Below are positions 6,876-13,811 of a DNA stretch of 15,212 bases, in pieces. The notes under the pieces were generated by a model. It had not been told where the DNA came from. It searched no databases and was given only the letters and a program-made list of their open reading frames with translations. The position numbers were made by a program, and so were the translations under genes. Origin of the DNA: Christensenella sp. UBA2853 (lineage in GTDB: Bacteria > Bacillota > Clostridia > Christensenellales > Aristaeellaceae); the NCBI GenBank assembly GCA_002350845.1, contig DEFL01000079.1:2339-17550 (forward strand), in the 5' to 3' direction. The first letter of the stretch is position 1. Each line of letters begins with the position of its first letter.

Positions 6876-8093
6876 ATGGTACGGCGAGGCAGAGGCGAGC
6901 GGATTCCTGAACTGGACGGCTTCCGTGTCCTGATGGTCGGCATTGTGGCCTGGTTCCATTTCTGGCAGCAGAGCTGGCTGACACCGTATATCGGATCCTA
7001 TTCGCTGGATTATCTGGTCAGGGCCGGTTATATGGGCGTGGACGGAACCATTCTTCTCAGTGCGTTTCTTCTGTTCCTTCCCTATGCGAAGAGCAGTGTG
7101 GAAGGCGCGCCGCTGCCCTCGGCACGGAACTTTTACAGAAGGCGCATCATGCGCATTGTGCCCAGCTATCTGTTTGTGACGTTCCTGATGCTGTTTGCCG
7201 TTGTCATTCCCTATGGCATGTATTCGAGCCGGAATGGCCTGATCTATGATCTGTTCATGCATGTGCTCATGATCTTCAACTGGGACAGAACCACGTATCT
7301 GGGCACCCAGCTGGGCGGGTCAAGCTGGACCATAGCGGTTGAAATGCAGCTGTATCTCCTGGTTCCGCTGCTCGGCAGGCTTGCGCAGAAAAGGCCGTGG
7401 GCTGTCGGGCTCGGCATGGCAGCGGTGTCCGCCTATTTCCGCGGATGGTGTCTGTGGTCCATGACAGAGTATTCCATGGTGGTCAATCAGCCACTGGCGT
7501 TTCTGGATGTCTATGCGCTGGGCATGGCCTGCAGTTTCGGGTATGTGCATCTGAGAAAATGGATGCAGGGCATGAATGTGAAGCAGGAAAGGATGCTGAG
7601 AACAGCTGCAACGGCGCTGGTTTTCCTCACGTTCTGGCTGTTCCTGTGGATTCTGCGTGTCCAGGCAAAAAGTGCGAACTATCCGGCCATTCAGAGCGGA
7701 CAGATGATCCGGCGGCCGGTGCTCGCCATGGTTCTGGGCGGCATGCTCCTTGCTCTGCCGTTCAGTTTTCAGCCGCTGCGGATGCTCTTCGGGAATCCGG
7801 TGACCCGCTTCCTCTCGACGGTCTCCATGAACTTTTATCTGCTGCATCAGAACATTGCCGTGCATCTCCGGCGGCTGGGCATTCCGCATTCCGCGTATGA
7901 TCTGCCCAACCAGGCAGGGGATAAAACGTGGATGTGGCAGTATACCGGACTGACGGTGGGTCTTTCGCTGCTTGCAGCGGTGCTGGTCACGTTCCTGATT
8001 GAAAAGCCGTGTGCGTACGGCCTGAAGAAATGCTTTTCCGCGCTCGACCGGCGCAGGGAAGAAAAACGCCGCAGGCATGCGGAGATACAATAA
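6876..8093 (+). CDS. Acyltransferase-3 family membrane protein (OafA/YrhL-like)
   Basis: This 405-residue polytopic protein belongs to the AT3 family, which acylates surface polysaccharides or other extracytoplasmic molecules. It shows ELDGFRVLMVG (12-22) with the R-x10-H motif of AT3 proteins (Arg17 to His28 in FRVLMVGIVAWFH). It also has a variant of the VDxFFxLSGFLL segment (VDGTILLSAFLL, 55-66), the basic YRRRIMRIVP (87-96) and SWTIAVEMQLYL (150-161). About ten membrane segments are likely, and there is no SGNH domain. The C-terminus is short and strongly basic (RRREEKRRRH). AGGAGGG at 6862-6868 precedes the ATG. It is the last gene before the hairpin at 8120-8160. Acyl group and acceptor are unknown. 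Confidence 0.87.
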   Translation: MVRRGRGERIPELDGFRVLMVGIVAWFHFWQQSWLTPYIGSYSLDYLVRAGYMGVDGTILLSAFLLFLPYAKSSVEGAPLPSARNFYRRRIMRIVPSYLFVTFLMLFAVVIPYGMYSSRNGLIYDLFMHVLMIFNWDRTTYLGTQLGGSSWTIAVEMQLYLLVPLLGRLAQKRPWAVGLGMAAVSAYFRGWCLWSMTEYSMVVNQPLAFLDVYALGMACSFGYVHLRKWMQGMNVKQERMLRTAATALVFLTFWLFLWILRVQAKSANYPAIQSGQMIRRPVLAMVLGGMLLALPFSFQPLRMLFGNPVTRFLSTVSMNFYLLHQNIAVHLRRLGIPHSAYDLPNQAGDKTWMWQYTGLTVGLSLLAAVLVTFLIEKPCAYGLKKCFSALDRRREEKRRRHAEIQ

Positions 8094-8119
8094 TTGCTTC
8101 AGCATGAAACCAATGGATG

Positions 8120-8160
8120 GAATGAAAAAAGAGCTCGCAGATACAGCTCTTTTTTCATTC
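8120..8160 (+). terminator. Strong intrinsic terminator, probably bidirectional; also leader of the GH13 gene
   Basis: A perfect 16-bp stem pairs GAATGAAAAAAGAGCT (8120-8135) with 8145-8160 around a 9-nt loop (CGCAGATAC). Each strand carries a T6 run after the GC-containing GAGCT/AGCTC core, so it could stop transcription from either side. It lies 26 nt after the AT3 stop and ends only 25 nt before the GH13 start. That leaves no room for a normal promoter between them. Confidence 0.85.
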
Positions 8161-8185
8161 GACAAAGAAAGATGGAGGGACAGCA

Positions 8186-9847
8186 ATGGAAACGCGTGCA
8201 TGGTGGAAGGAAGCGGTGGTCTATCAGATTTATCCGCGCAGCTTTGCCGACAGCAACGGTGATGGTATCGGGGATCTGAACGGGATCACGCAGCACCTGG
8301 ATTATCTGAAAGATCTGGGCGTGGATGTGATCTGGATTTCTCCGTTCTATCCTTCCCCGAACTATGACAACGGCTATGATATCTCCGATTACCGGGGGAT
8401 CAACCCGGAATTCGGCACCATGGAGGATTTTGACCGTCTCCTGAGCGAAGTGCACGCCAGGGGCATGAAAATGGTGATTGACCTTGTCGTCAACCACTCC
8501 TCCTCCGAGCACCCCTTCTTCATTGAAAGCCGCAAAAGCCGGGACAATCCGTACCGGGACTGGTATATATGGAAAGACGGGAAAAACGGCAATCCCCCGA
8601 ATAACTGGGGCTCGTGTTTTTCCGGCAGTGCATGGCAGTATGATGAGGCCACAGACCAGTATTACCTGCACCTGTTTGCTCCCCAGCAGCCGGATCTCAA
8701 CTGGGCCAACCCCAAAGTCCGGGATGCGGTCTTTGACATGATGACCTGGTGGTGTGACAAGGGGATTGACGGGTACCGGATGGATGTCATCGGCATGATT
8801 GGCAAAGAAAACTTTGACGACGGCCCAGTGGCTCCGGGCGGACTGTACGGAAGCTTTGAATCCTCCTGTCAGCATACCCAGACCACGCACCGCTATATCC
8901 GGGAAATGCGGGAACGGGTGCTGGACCGGTATGATCTTCTGACCGTCGGGGAAGCCGGCGGCACGGTGGAACAGGCAGTCCGCTATGCATCTCTGGATGG
9001 AAAAGAACTGAATATGATCTTCTCCTTTGAGCACAATGATGCGCTCAATGACGGGACCGCACTGGGAAAATGGAGCGATCATCAGGCACAGCTGCAGGAA
9101 GTGCGGGAGATTCTCAATAGATGGCAGACGGCGCTGATCGGGAAAGCCTGGAACAGTGTGTATCTGAGCAACCATGATCAGCCGCGCCAGGTCAGCCGGT
9201 ACGGCAATGACGGACCGCTCTACCGAGTCCGCAGCGCCAAAATGCTGGCCACACTGATTCATCTGATGCACGGCACGCCGTATATTTACAACGGCGAAGA
9301 ACTGGGCATGACGAATATCTATTTCACAGACCTTGAGCAGTACCGGGATGTGGAAGTCTTCAATGCCTGGAAGCAGTGGGTCGGATCCGGCCTTGTCCAT
9401 CCGGAAGACATGATGCGGTACTTTGCCAAAATCAGCAGAGACAATGCCCGGACGCCCATGCAGTGGGACACAACGAAGCATGCGGGATTTACAACGGGAA
9501 CGCCGTGGATTGAGGTCAACCGGAATTATCTGGAGATCAATGCTGCAGACGAAGTGCGTGACCCGGACAGTGTGTATCACTATTACCGGAAGCTGATTGC
9601 CCTGCGCCATGAGCAGAAGGTGGTCGTGTACGGTTCGTTTGTTCCGCTGCTGGAAGACGATCCCATGGTCTATGCCTACTGCAGGGAACTGGACGGAAAA
9701 CAGATGACGGTTCTGTGCAACTGGACACAGAAGACCGCCCCGTGCACGCTGAAGGATGAAACGGCCGGGGAAATCGTCCTTTCCAACTATGCACTCCATC
9801 AGCCCGGTGTGCTCCAGCCCTATGAGGCCATTGTCTTTCTGAACTGA
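8186..9847 (+). CDS. GH13 alpha-glucosidase (oligo-1,6-glucosidase type)
   Basis: This 553-residue cytoplasmic enzyme has no signal peptide. Its motifs fit the GH13_31 oligo-1,6-glucosidase/MalL group. The N-terminus WWKEAVVYQIYPRSF is followed by an Asp-rich metal loop DSNGDGIGD (22-30), VVNHSSSEH (101-109), GYRMDV with nucleophile Asp200, VGEAGG with acid/base Glu256, and YLSNHD with the third acid Asp331. A (beta/alpha)8 barrel with a C-terminal beta domain is expected, and the length is normal. Val201 right after the nucleophile is the residue usually linked with alpha-1,6 activity, while Thr is found in maltases. It likely releases glucose from isomalto-oligosaccharides or related sugars. 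Trehalose-6-phosphate hydrolase is a close relative that cannot be fully excluded. GGAGGG (8174-8179) precedes the ATG. Terminators flank it on both sides. Confidence 0.92.
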   Translation: METRAWWKEAVVYQIYPRSFADSNGDGIGDLNGITQHLDYLKDLGVDVIWISPFYPSPNYDNGYDISDYRGINPEFGTMEDFDRLLSEVHARGMKMVIDLVVNHSSSEHPFFIESRKSRDNPYRDWYIWKDGKNGNPPNNWGSCFSGSAWQYDEATDQYYLHLFAPQQPDLNWANPKVRDAVFDMMTWWCDKGIDGYRMDVIGMIGKENFDDGPVAPGGLYGSFESSCQHTQTTHRYIREMRERVLDRYDLLTVGEAGGTVEQAVRYASLDGKELNMIFSFEHNDALNDGTALGKWSDHQAQLQEVREILNRWQTALIGKAWNSVYLSNHDQPRQVSRYGNDGPLYRVRSAKMLATLIHLMHGTPYIYNGEELGMTNIYFTDLEQYRDVEVFNAWKQWVGSGLVHPEDMMRYFAKISRDNARTPMQWDTTKHAGFTTGTPWIEVNRNYLEINAADEVRDPDSVYHYYRKLIALRHEQKVVVYGSFVPLLEDDPMVYAYCRELDGKQMTVLCNWTQKTAPCTLKDETAGEIVLSNYALHQPGVLQPYEAIVFLN

Positions 9848-9856
9848 ATCTTTTTT

Positions 9857-9888
9857 TGCAGGCCGGAACCTCCGTGCCTGCATTTTTT
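9857..9888 (+). terminator. Intrinsic terminator of the GH13 gene
   Basis: TGCAGGC (9857-9863) pairs with GCCTGCA (9876-9882). An inner CGG/CCG extends the stem past a single bulged T, and a T6 run follows directly. It starts 9 nt after the GH13 stop. A smaller hairpin GCCCG-CAAA-CGGGC (9910-9923) lies downstream without a U-tract. Together they separate the GH13 gene from the transporter operon. Confidence 0.85.
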
Positions 9889-10026
9889 CATGCATTTTCG
9901 TGCCCTGGAGCCCGCAAACGGGCGAAAAACCTCCGGATACATGATTGAAGTTAACCAAAATATGATCAATTTGGGATTAACAGCAAGATTTGGCAAAAAG
10001 AGAACATGAAATGAGTAAAAAAGACC

Positions 10027-10055
10027 TTTTCTTTCGGGATTGATCTGGTTATAAT
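10027..10055 (+). promoter_or_regulatory. Promoter of the sugar ABC transporter operon
   Basis: A consensus TATAAT (10050-10055) is preceded at 17 nt by a poor -35 hexamer (TTTTCT, 10027-10032). Start of transcription would be near 10062, giving a leader of about 65 nt. A good -10 with a weak -35 is typical of promoters needing an activator, which fits the AraC-family gene in the same operon. The activator site has not been identified. Confidence 0.6.
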
Positions 10056-10066
10056 CAAACCATCGG

Positions 10067-10087
10067 GTACATGAATCGATGATGTAC
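10067..10087. promoter_or_regulatory. Inverted repeat just after the predicted transcription start
   Basis: GTACAT (10067-10072) and ATGTAC (10082-10087) form an inverted repeat with a 9-nt centre. CATCG (10061-10065) and CGATG (10078-10082) overlap it. The position immediately downstream of the -10 would suit an operator or an mRNA leader hairpin. An AACGTT palindrome lies nearby at 10094-10099. No regulator can be assigned from sequence. Confidence 0.35.
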
Positions 10088-10128
10088 TCAGGAAACGTTA
10101 ATACATCTGAACAGTAGGAGGTTTTCGT

Positions 10129-11811
10129 ATGAAGAAATTTTTGGCTGCTTTTCTTGCGCTCGCAATGATCGCATCCCTGCTTCCTGCCGCTCTGGCAGAC
10201 GGCGGACTCGAACCGATCACGCTGACTGTGTTCCGCGGCGATCCCGGTGATCAGCCTGATGAAAACAACAAGATCTACAAGCTGATCGAAGAAGAATTCG
10301 GCATCAAGTTCGAATTCGAATTCCTGGCCGGCGACCTGGATGAAACCCTGGGTCTGAAGATTGCCAATGAAGACTATCCGGATCTCTTCGACGGCGGCAA
10401 CAGCGCTGACCTGATCATCAACAACGGTGCTCTGATCAACCTGCTGGACTACATCAGCCCCGAAAAGACCCCTCGTCTCTGGGCACACATTGAGCCCCAG
10501 AAGGCCCGCATCATCGAGAAGGACGCTGAGGGCAATGATGTCCTGTACATCATCCCGAACTATGGTCTCGGTGAAGGCGAGCAGATCGCCAACGAAATCA
10601 ACGGACCGGCTTTCTTCGTACAGAAGCAGGTTCTTGAATGGGCAGGCTATCCGCAGATCAAGACCCTCAACCAGTACTTCGACGTCCTCGAGAAGTTCCT
10701 GGCAGCCAACCCCACCGACGAGAATGGCTCTCCCTATATCGGCTTTGACATCCTCTGCGAAGACTGGCGTCATTTCTGCCTGATCAACCCTGTGCAGCAC
10801 CTCATGGGCCGCCCGAACGACGGTGAAGTTCTGGTTGATGTCAGCACTCCTGAGTACAAGACCGAAACCTTCATCGACAAGCCCTATGCAAAGGCATACT
10901 ACAAGAAGCTGAATGAAGAATTCCACAAGGGCCTCATCAGCAAGGATACCTTCGTTATGAACTATGACCAGTACATCGCTCAGATCTCCAGCGGCACCGT
11001 TCTGGGCATGTTCGACCAGACCTGGGACTTCGGCAATGCAACCAATGCTCTGCGCACCGCAAAGATGGACAACAAGACCTACATCGCTCTGGGCCTTGTC
11101 TATGATCCGGAATATGTCGATGGCAAAGAGATTGAAGAACATTACCTCAACGGCAGCGTCCCGAATATCCGCCGCGGCTTCGGCATCTCCGTCAACTGCA
11201 AGTGCCCGGAACGCATCATCGCGATGTGGGAAGAAATGCTCTCCGAAAAATGGCAGCTGATCTTCAACTGGGGCATTGAAGGCGAAGACTATTATGTTGA
11301 AAACGGCCGTCTCCTGATGACCAAGGAACAGTTTGCTCAGACCCAGGATAGCACCTGGCAGAAGGCCAACAAGGCCCGTGCATTCTTCGAGAGCAGCCCC
11401 AAGAGACAGGGCTGGATCCTTGAAGGCGAATTTGCAGGCAACTGCTGGGAACCCGGCAACCAGCCTGAAATCTACTTCGACCAGATGACCGATTATGACA
11501 AGGCCTTCCTGAGCGCTTACGGCTATCAGAAGCCCGCTGACTTCGTCAATCCTCCCATTCAGCTCGCTCCTTACGGCGAAGCATGGCAGATCGACTACAC
11601 GCCCGTTGATATCGAACATCAGGACTTCCTGAACATCCAGGACAAGCGCCTGCCTGAAATGATCATGTGTGATCCTGCTGAGTTCGACGCAAAATGGGAT
11701 GCTTTCGTAGAAGAAATCACTCCTTCTGCCACCGCGTTTGGCGATTTCATGCAGCAGGCCATTCTGAAGGAAGCTGCCAAGGTTGACCCGAACGTAGTAC
11801 TCCCTGAGTAA
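10129..11811 (+). CDS. CUT1-type sugar ABC transporter, extracellular solute-binding protein (LplA/YtcQ type)
   Basis: The 560-residue protein has an export signal (residues 1-23: KK, a hydrophobic core, then an ALA cleavage site before Asp24) and a large type II binding-protein fold. Size and pairing with LplB/LplC-type permeases place it with the long carbohydrate- or oligosaccharide-binding proteins such as LplA, YtcQ and LipO. Many aromatic residues (for example WRHFC near 210, DQTWDFG near 300, NWGIEGEDYY near 380) could line a sugar pocket. Unusually for this group in Gram-positives, the signal peptide has no lipobox cysteine, so it may be anchored by an uncleaved leader or released. 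AGGAGG (10116-10121) lies 7 nt before the ATG. It is the first gene of the operon, and a strong hairpin follows it. The actual ligand is unknown. Confidence 0.88.
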   Translation: MKKFLAAFLALAMIASLLPAALADGGLEPITLTVFRGDPGDQPDENNKIYKLIEEEFGIKFEFEFLAGDLDETLGLKIANEDYPDLFDGGNSADLIINNGALINLLDYISPEKTPRLWAHIEPQKARIIEKDAEGNDVLYIIPNYGLGEGEQIANEINGPAFFVQKQVLEWAGYPQIKTLNQYFDVLEKFLAANPTDENGSPYIGFDILCEDWRHFCLINPVQHLMGRPNDGEVLVDVSTPEYKTETFIDKPYAKAYYKKLNEEFHKGLISKDTFVMNYDQYIAQISSGTVLGMFDQTWDFGNATNALRTAKMDNKTYIALGLVYDPEYVDGKEIEEHYLNGSVPNIRRGFGISVNCKCPERIIAMWEEMLSEKWQLIFNWGIEGEDYYVENGRLLMTKEQFAQTQDSTWQKANKARAFFESSPKRQGWILEGEFAGNCWEPGNQPEIYFDQMTDYDKAFLSAYGYQKPADFVNPPIQLAPYGEAWQIDYTPVDIEHQDFLNIQDKRLPEMIMCDPAEFDAKWDAFVEEITPSATAFGDFMQQAILKEAAKVDPNVVLPE

Positions 11812-11825
11812 TTGTAATCCGGCCC

Positions 11826-11858
11826 ATCAAGGGGAGAGCATCTGTCTCTCCCCTTGAT
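11826..11858 (+). terminator. Intercistronic hairpin between binding protein and permease genes
   Basis: A perfect 13-bp stem pairs ATCAAGGGGAGAG (11826-11838) with CTCTCCCCTTGAT (11846-11858) around a 7-nt loop. The following sequence (TCATTATAC) has no U-tract, so this is probably a partial terminator or an mRNA 3'-end stabiliser. Such hairpins allow more binding protein than permease to be made, as known for malE-malF type operons. Confidence 0.7.
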
Positions 11859-11884
11859 TCATTATACAGAGGGAGGAAAGGACC

Positions 11885-12838
11885 ATGTCCATTGTACGGA
11901 ACGCGCAGGGCAAAGAAATCCGCGCGAAAAACAAAGGTTTTTTCAGAACGCTGTTTTCCCAGTGGCAGCTGATGGTGATGTCAGTTCCCATGCTGCTGTA
12001 TGTTCTTCTGTTTAACTATGGCCCCATGTGGGGCTGGGTTACAGCGTTTCAGGACTACAAGCCCAAGCTGGGCATGCTCGGGAGCAAGTTTGTAGGTCTC
12101 AAAAACTTTGAGTGGCTGTTTACGCGCCAGGATTTTATCAACAGTATTCGAAACACCCTGGCGATGAGCGTTATCAATCTGGTATTTGGTACGGTTTCAT
12201 CCATTCTTCTGGCTATCCTGCTCAATGAAGTCCGCAACCGCGGCTTTAAGAGAACCGTACAGACGGTCACGTATCTCCCCCACTTTCTGAGTATGGTCAT
12301 TGTTGTGGGTATGGCGCAGAATATCTTCTCTTCCAACGGTGCCGTCAACGCCCTGCTCATGAACCTCGGTCTTGTCAGAGAGCCGGTCTTTTTCCTGGGT
12401 GAAGGCAAGTATTTCTGGTGGCTTGTCGGCGTGATCAATGTGTGGAAGGAAGTCGGCTGGAACACGATCATCTATATTTCCGCGATGACGGCCATCGACC
12501 CGTGCCTGTATGAGGCAGCTTCGATCGACGGCGCAGGACGTTTCCATAAGATTATGAATGTCACGCTGCCGGGTATCCGCTCCACGTTCGTGATTCTGCT
12601 GATCATGAATATCGGCCATCTGATGGAAGCCGGTTTTGAAATCCAGTACCTGCTTGGATCCTCTGTTGTCATGGACTGGTCCCAGACCATTGATGTGTTT
12701 GTTCTCCAGTATGGTATTTCCAAGCAGCAGTACGGCGTTGCAACGGCTGCCGGTATGTTCAAGAGCATTGTGGCGATTATTCTGCTTGTGAGCGCCAATG
12801 CGATTTCCCGCAGACTTGGCGAAGACACACTGATTTAA
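11885..12838 (+). CDS. Sugar ABC transporter permease 1 (LplB/YteP type)
   Basis: This 317-residue permease has about six membrane segments. An N-terminal cytoplasmic stretch leads into QLMVMSVPMLLYVLLFNYGPMWGW (29-52), typical of LplB/YteP proteins. The coupling-loop EAA motif reads EAASIDGAGRFHKI from residue 210 and is where the ATPase docks. A binding-protein-dependent transport domain covers roughly 85-305. GGGAGG (11871-11876) precedes the ATG, and 73 nt containing a strong hairpin separate it from the binding protein gene. It would form a heterodimer with the next permease. No ATPase gene is present in the window, as expected for the group that shares an MsmX-like ATPase. Confidence 0.93.
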   Translation: MSIVRNAQGKEIRAKNKGFFRTLFSQWQLMVMSVPMLLYVLLFNYGPMWGWVTAFQDYKPKLGMLGSKFVGLKNFEWLFTRQDFINSIRNTLAMSVINLVFGTVSSILLAILLNEVRNRGFKRTVQTVTYLPHFLSMVIVVGMAQNIFSSNGAVNALLMNLGLVREPVFFLGEGKYFWWLVGVINVWKEVGWNTIIYISAMTAIDPCLYEAASIDGAGRFHKIMNVTLPGIRSTFVILLIMNIGHLMEAGFEIQYLLGSSVVMDWSQTIDVFVLQYGISKQQYGVATAAGMFKSIVAIILLVSANAISRRLGEDTLI

Positions 12839-12846
12839 AGGAGGTG
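12837..12846 (+). promoter_or_regulatory. Near-perfect Shine-Dalgarno overlapping a stop codon
   Basis: AAAGGAGGTG is complementary to ten consecutive bases of the usual 16S rRNA 3' end, and it overlaps the TAA stop of permease 1 (12836-12838). It decides the start of permease 2: the GTG at 12844 is part of this site, so the ATG at 12853, 6 nt after it, is the real start. Confidence 0.85.
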
Positions 12847-12852
12847 GATCAC

Positions 12853-13791
12853 ATGACAGATATGACAAAGATGTCCCAGGGTATTGCACGTGTCAACAAA
12901 AAGAATAAAATCGGTCATGACAGAGTCTTCCCTGTTGTGAATACACTGATCCTGATCCTCCTGATGATCGTCACGCTCTATCCGGTCATCAATACCGTGG
13001 CCTATTCCTTCAATGATGGTACGGACGCGCTGCGCGGAAATATCGGACTGTGGCCGAGAGTGTTCAGTCTGAAAGCGTATGAGTCCATCCTTTCGGACAA
13101 TGCGGTGTACCAGGCAGCATGGATCTCCGCATCCAAGACAGTGATCACGACGCTCCTGAACCTGTTCTGGACGAGCATGCTGGCGTTTGCGCTGTCCCGC
13201 AGGGAATATGTGCTCAGAAAATTCATTACGACCGTGATGGTTCTGACCATGTATGTGAATGCAGGTCTGATCCCGAATTACCTGCTCATTTCCAGAACGC
13301 TTTCCCTGTCCAAGAGCTACTGGGTCTATATCATTCCGACGATGTTCTCCTGCTTTAATATGATCGTGATCCGCACCTACATCGGCGGCCTTCCGGATGC
13401 TCTGGTGGAATCGGCAAGAATCGACGGTGCCGGTGACATCCGCGTATTCTGGCAGATCATTTTCCCGCTGTGCATGCCGGTTCTGGCCACCGTGGCCCTG
13501 TTCGTGGCTGTCGGCAGCTGGAACTCCTGGTTCGACACGCATCTGTATAATGCAGGCAAGAAGAATCTGCATTCCCTGCAGTATCTTCTGAAGATGAAAC
13601 TTGCAACCACACAGGCCAGTGCGAATGCGGCGAAATCCTCCGCTGAAGCCCTGGCGTCCACAACACAGACCACACCGGTCACCATCCGGTGCGCCATTAC
13701 CGTTATTTCTACAGTACCGATTCTCATTGTCTATCCATTCCTGCAGAAGTATTTTGTCACCGGTATGGCACTGGGCAGTGTGAAGGGCTGA
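12853..13791 (+). CDS. Sugar ABC transporter permease 2 (LplC/YtcP type)
   Basis: The 312-residue permease has about six membrane segments, beginning with VNTLILILLMIVTLYPVINT (29-48). The EAA loop (ESARIDGAGDIRVFW from residue 186) and the C-terminal YPFLQKYFVTGMALGSVKG are typical of LplC/YtcP-type permeases. An Ala/Ser/Thr-rich stretch (about 251-275) between the last two segments is longer and of lower complexity than the core, but this region is variable in the family. It partners permease 1. The start is set by the strong ribosome binding site at 12837-12846. It lies 14 nt after permease 1 and 20 nt before the regulator gene. Confidence 0.92.
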   Translation: MTDMTKMSQGIARVNKKNKIGHDRVFPVVNTLILILLMIVTLYPVINTVAYSFNDGTDALRGNIGLWPRVFSLKAYESILSDNAVYQAAWISASKTVITTLLNLFWTSMLAFALSRREYVLRKFITTVMVLTMYVNAGLIPNYLLISRTLSLSKSYWVYIIPTMFSCFNMIVIRTYIGGLPDALVESARIDGAGDIRVFWQIIFPLCMPVLATVALFVAVGSWNSWFDTHLYNAGKKNLHSLQYLLKMKLATTQASANAAKSSAEALASTTQTTPVTIRCAITVISTVPILIVYPFLQKYFVTGMALGSVKG

Positions 13792-13811
13792 GAAAAGTCT
13801 GGGGTACAATT

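Noticed and set aside
8099..9958. A 619-codon minus-strand open frame across the GH13 gene
   Set aside because: It is a shadow of the GH13 coding sequence, which carries all catalytic motifs. The minus frame has none and also runs through two terminators.
10089..10103. Catabolite (cre-like) operator around GGAAACGTTAATA
   Set aside because: The AA-N-CG core fits, but several conserved outer positions of the cre consensus do not, so I do not annotate it.
9820..11619. A 599-codon open frame on the minus strand across the binding protein gene
   Set aside because: It is antisense to a gene with a clear family match, signal peptide and ribosome binding site. Its translation resembles no family I know, and the codon bias of the real gene explains the lack of stops.
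12844..12852. GTG start for permease 2 at 12844
   Set aside because: These bases are part of the AAAGGAGGTG ribosome binding site. The ATG at 12853 has correct spacing.
13754..13810. Separate promoter for the AraC gene (TTGTCA at 13754, TACAAT at 13805)
   Set aside because: The spacing of 45 nt is far too long, and the TACAAT is immediately before the start codon, leaving no room for a leader.
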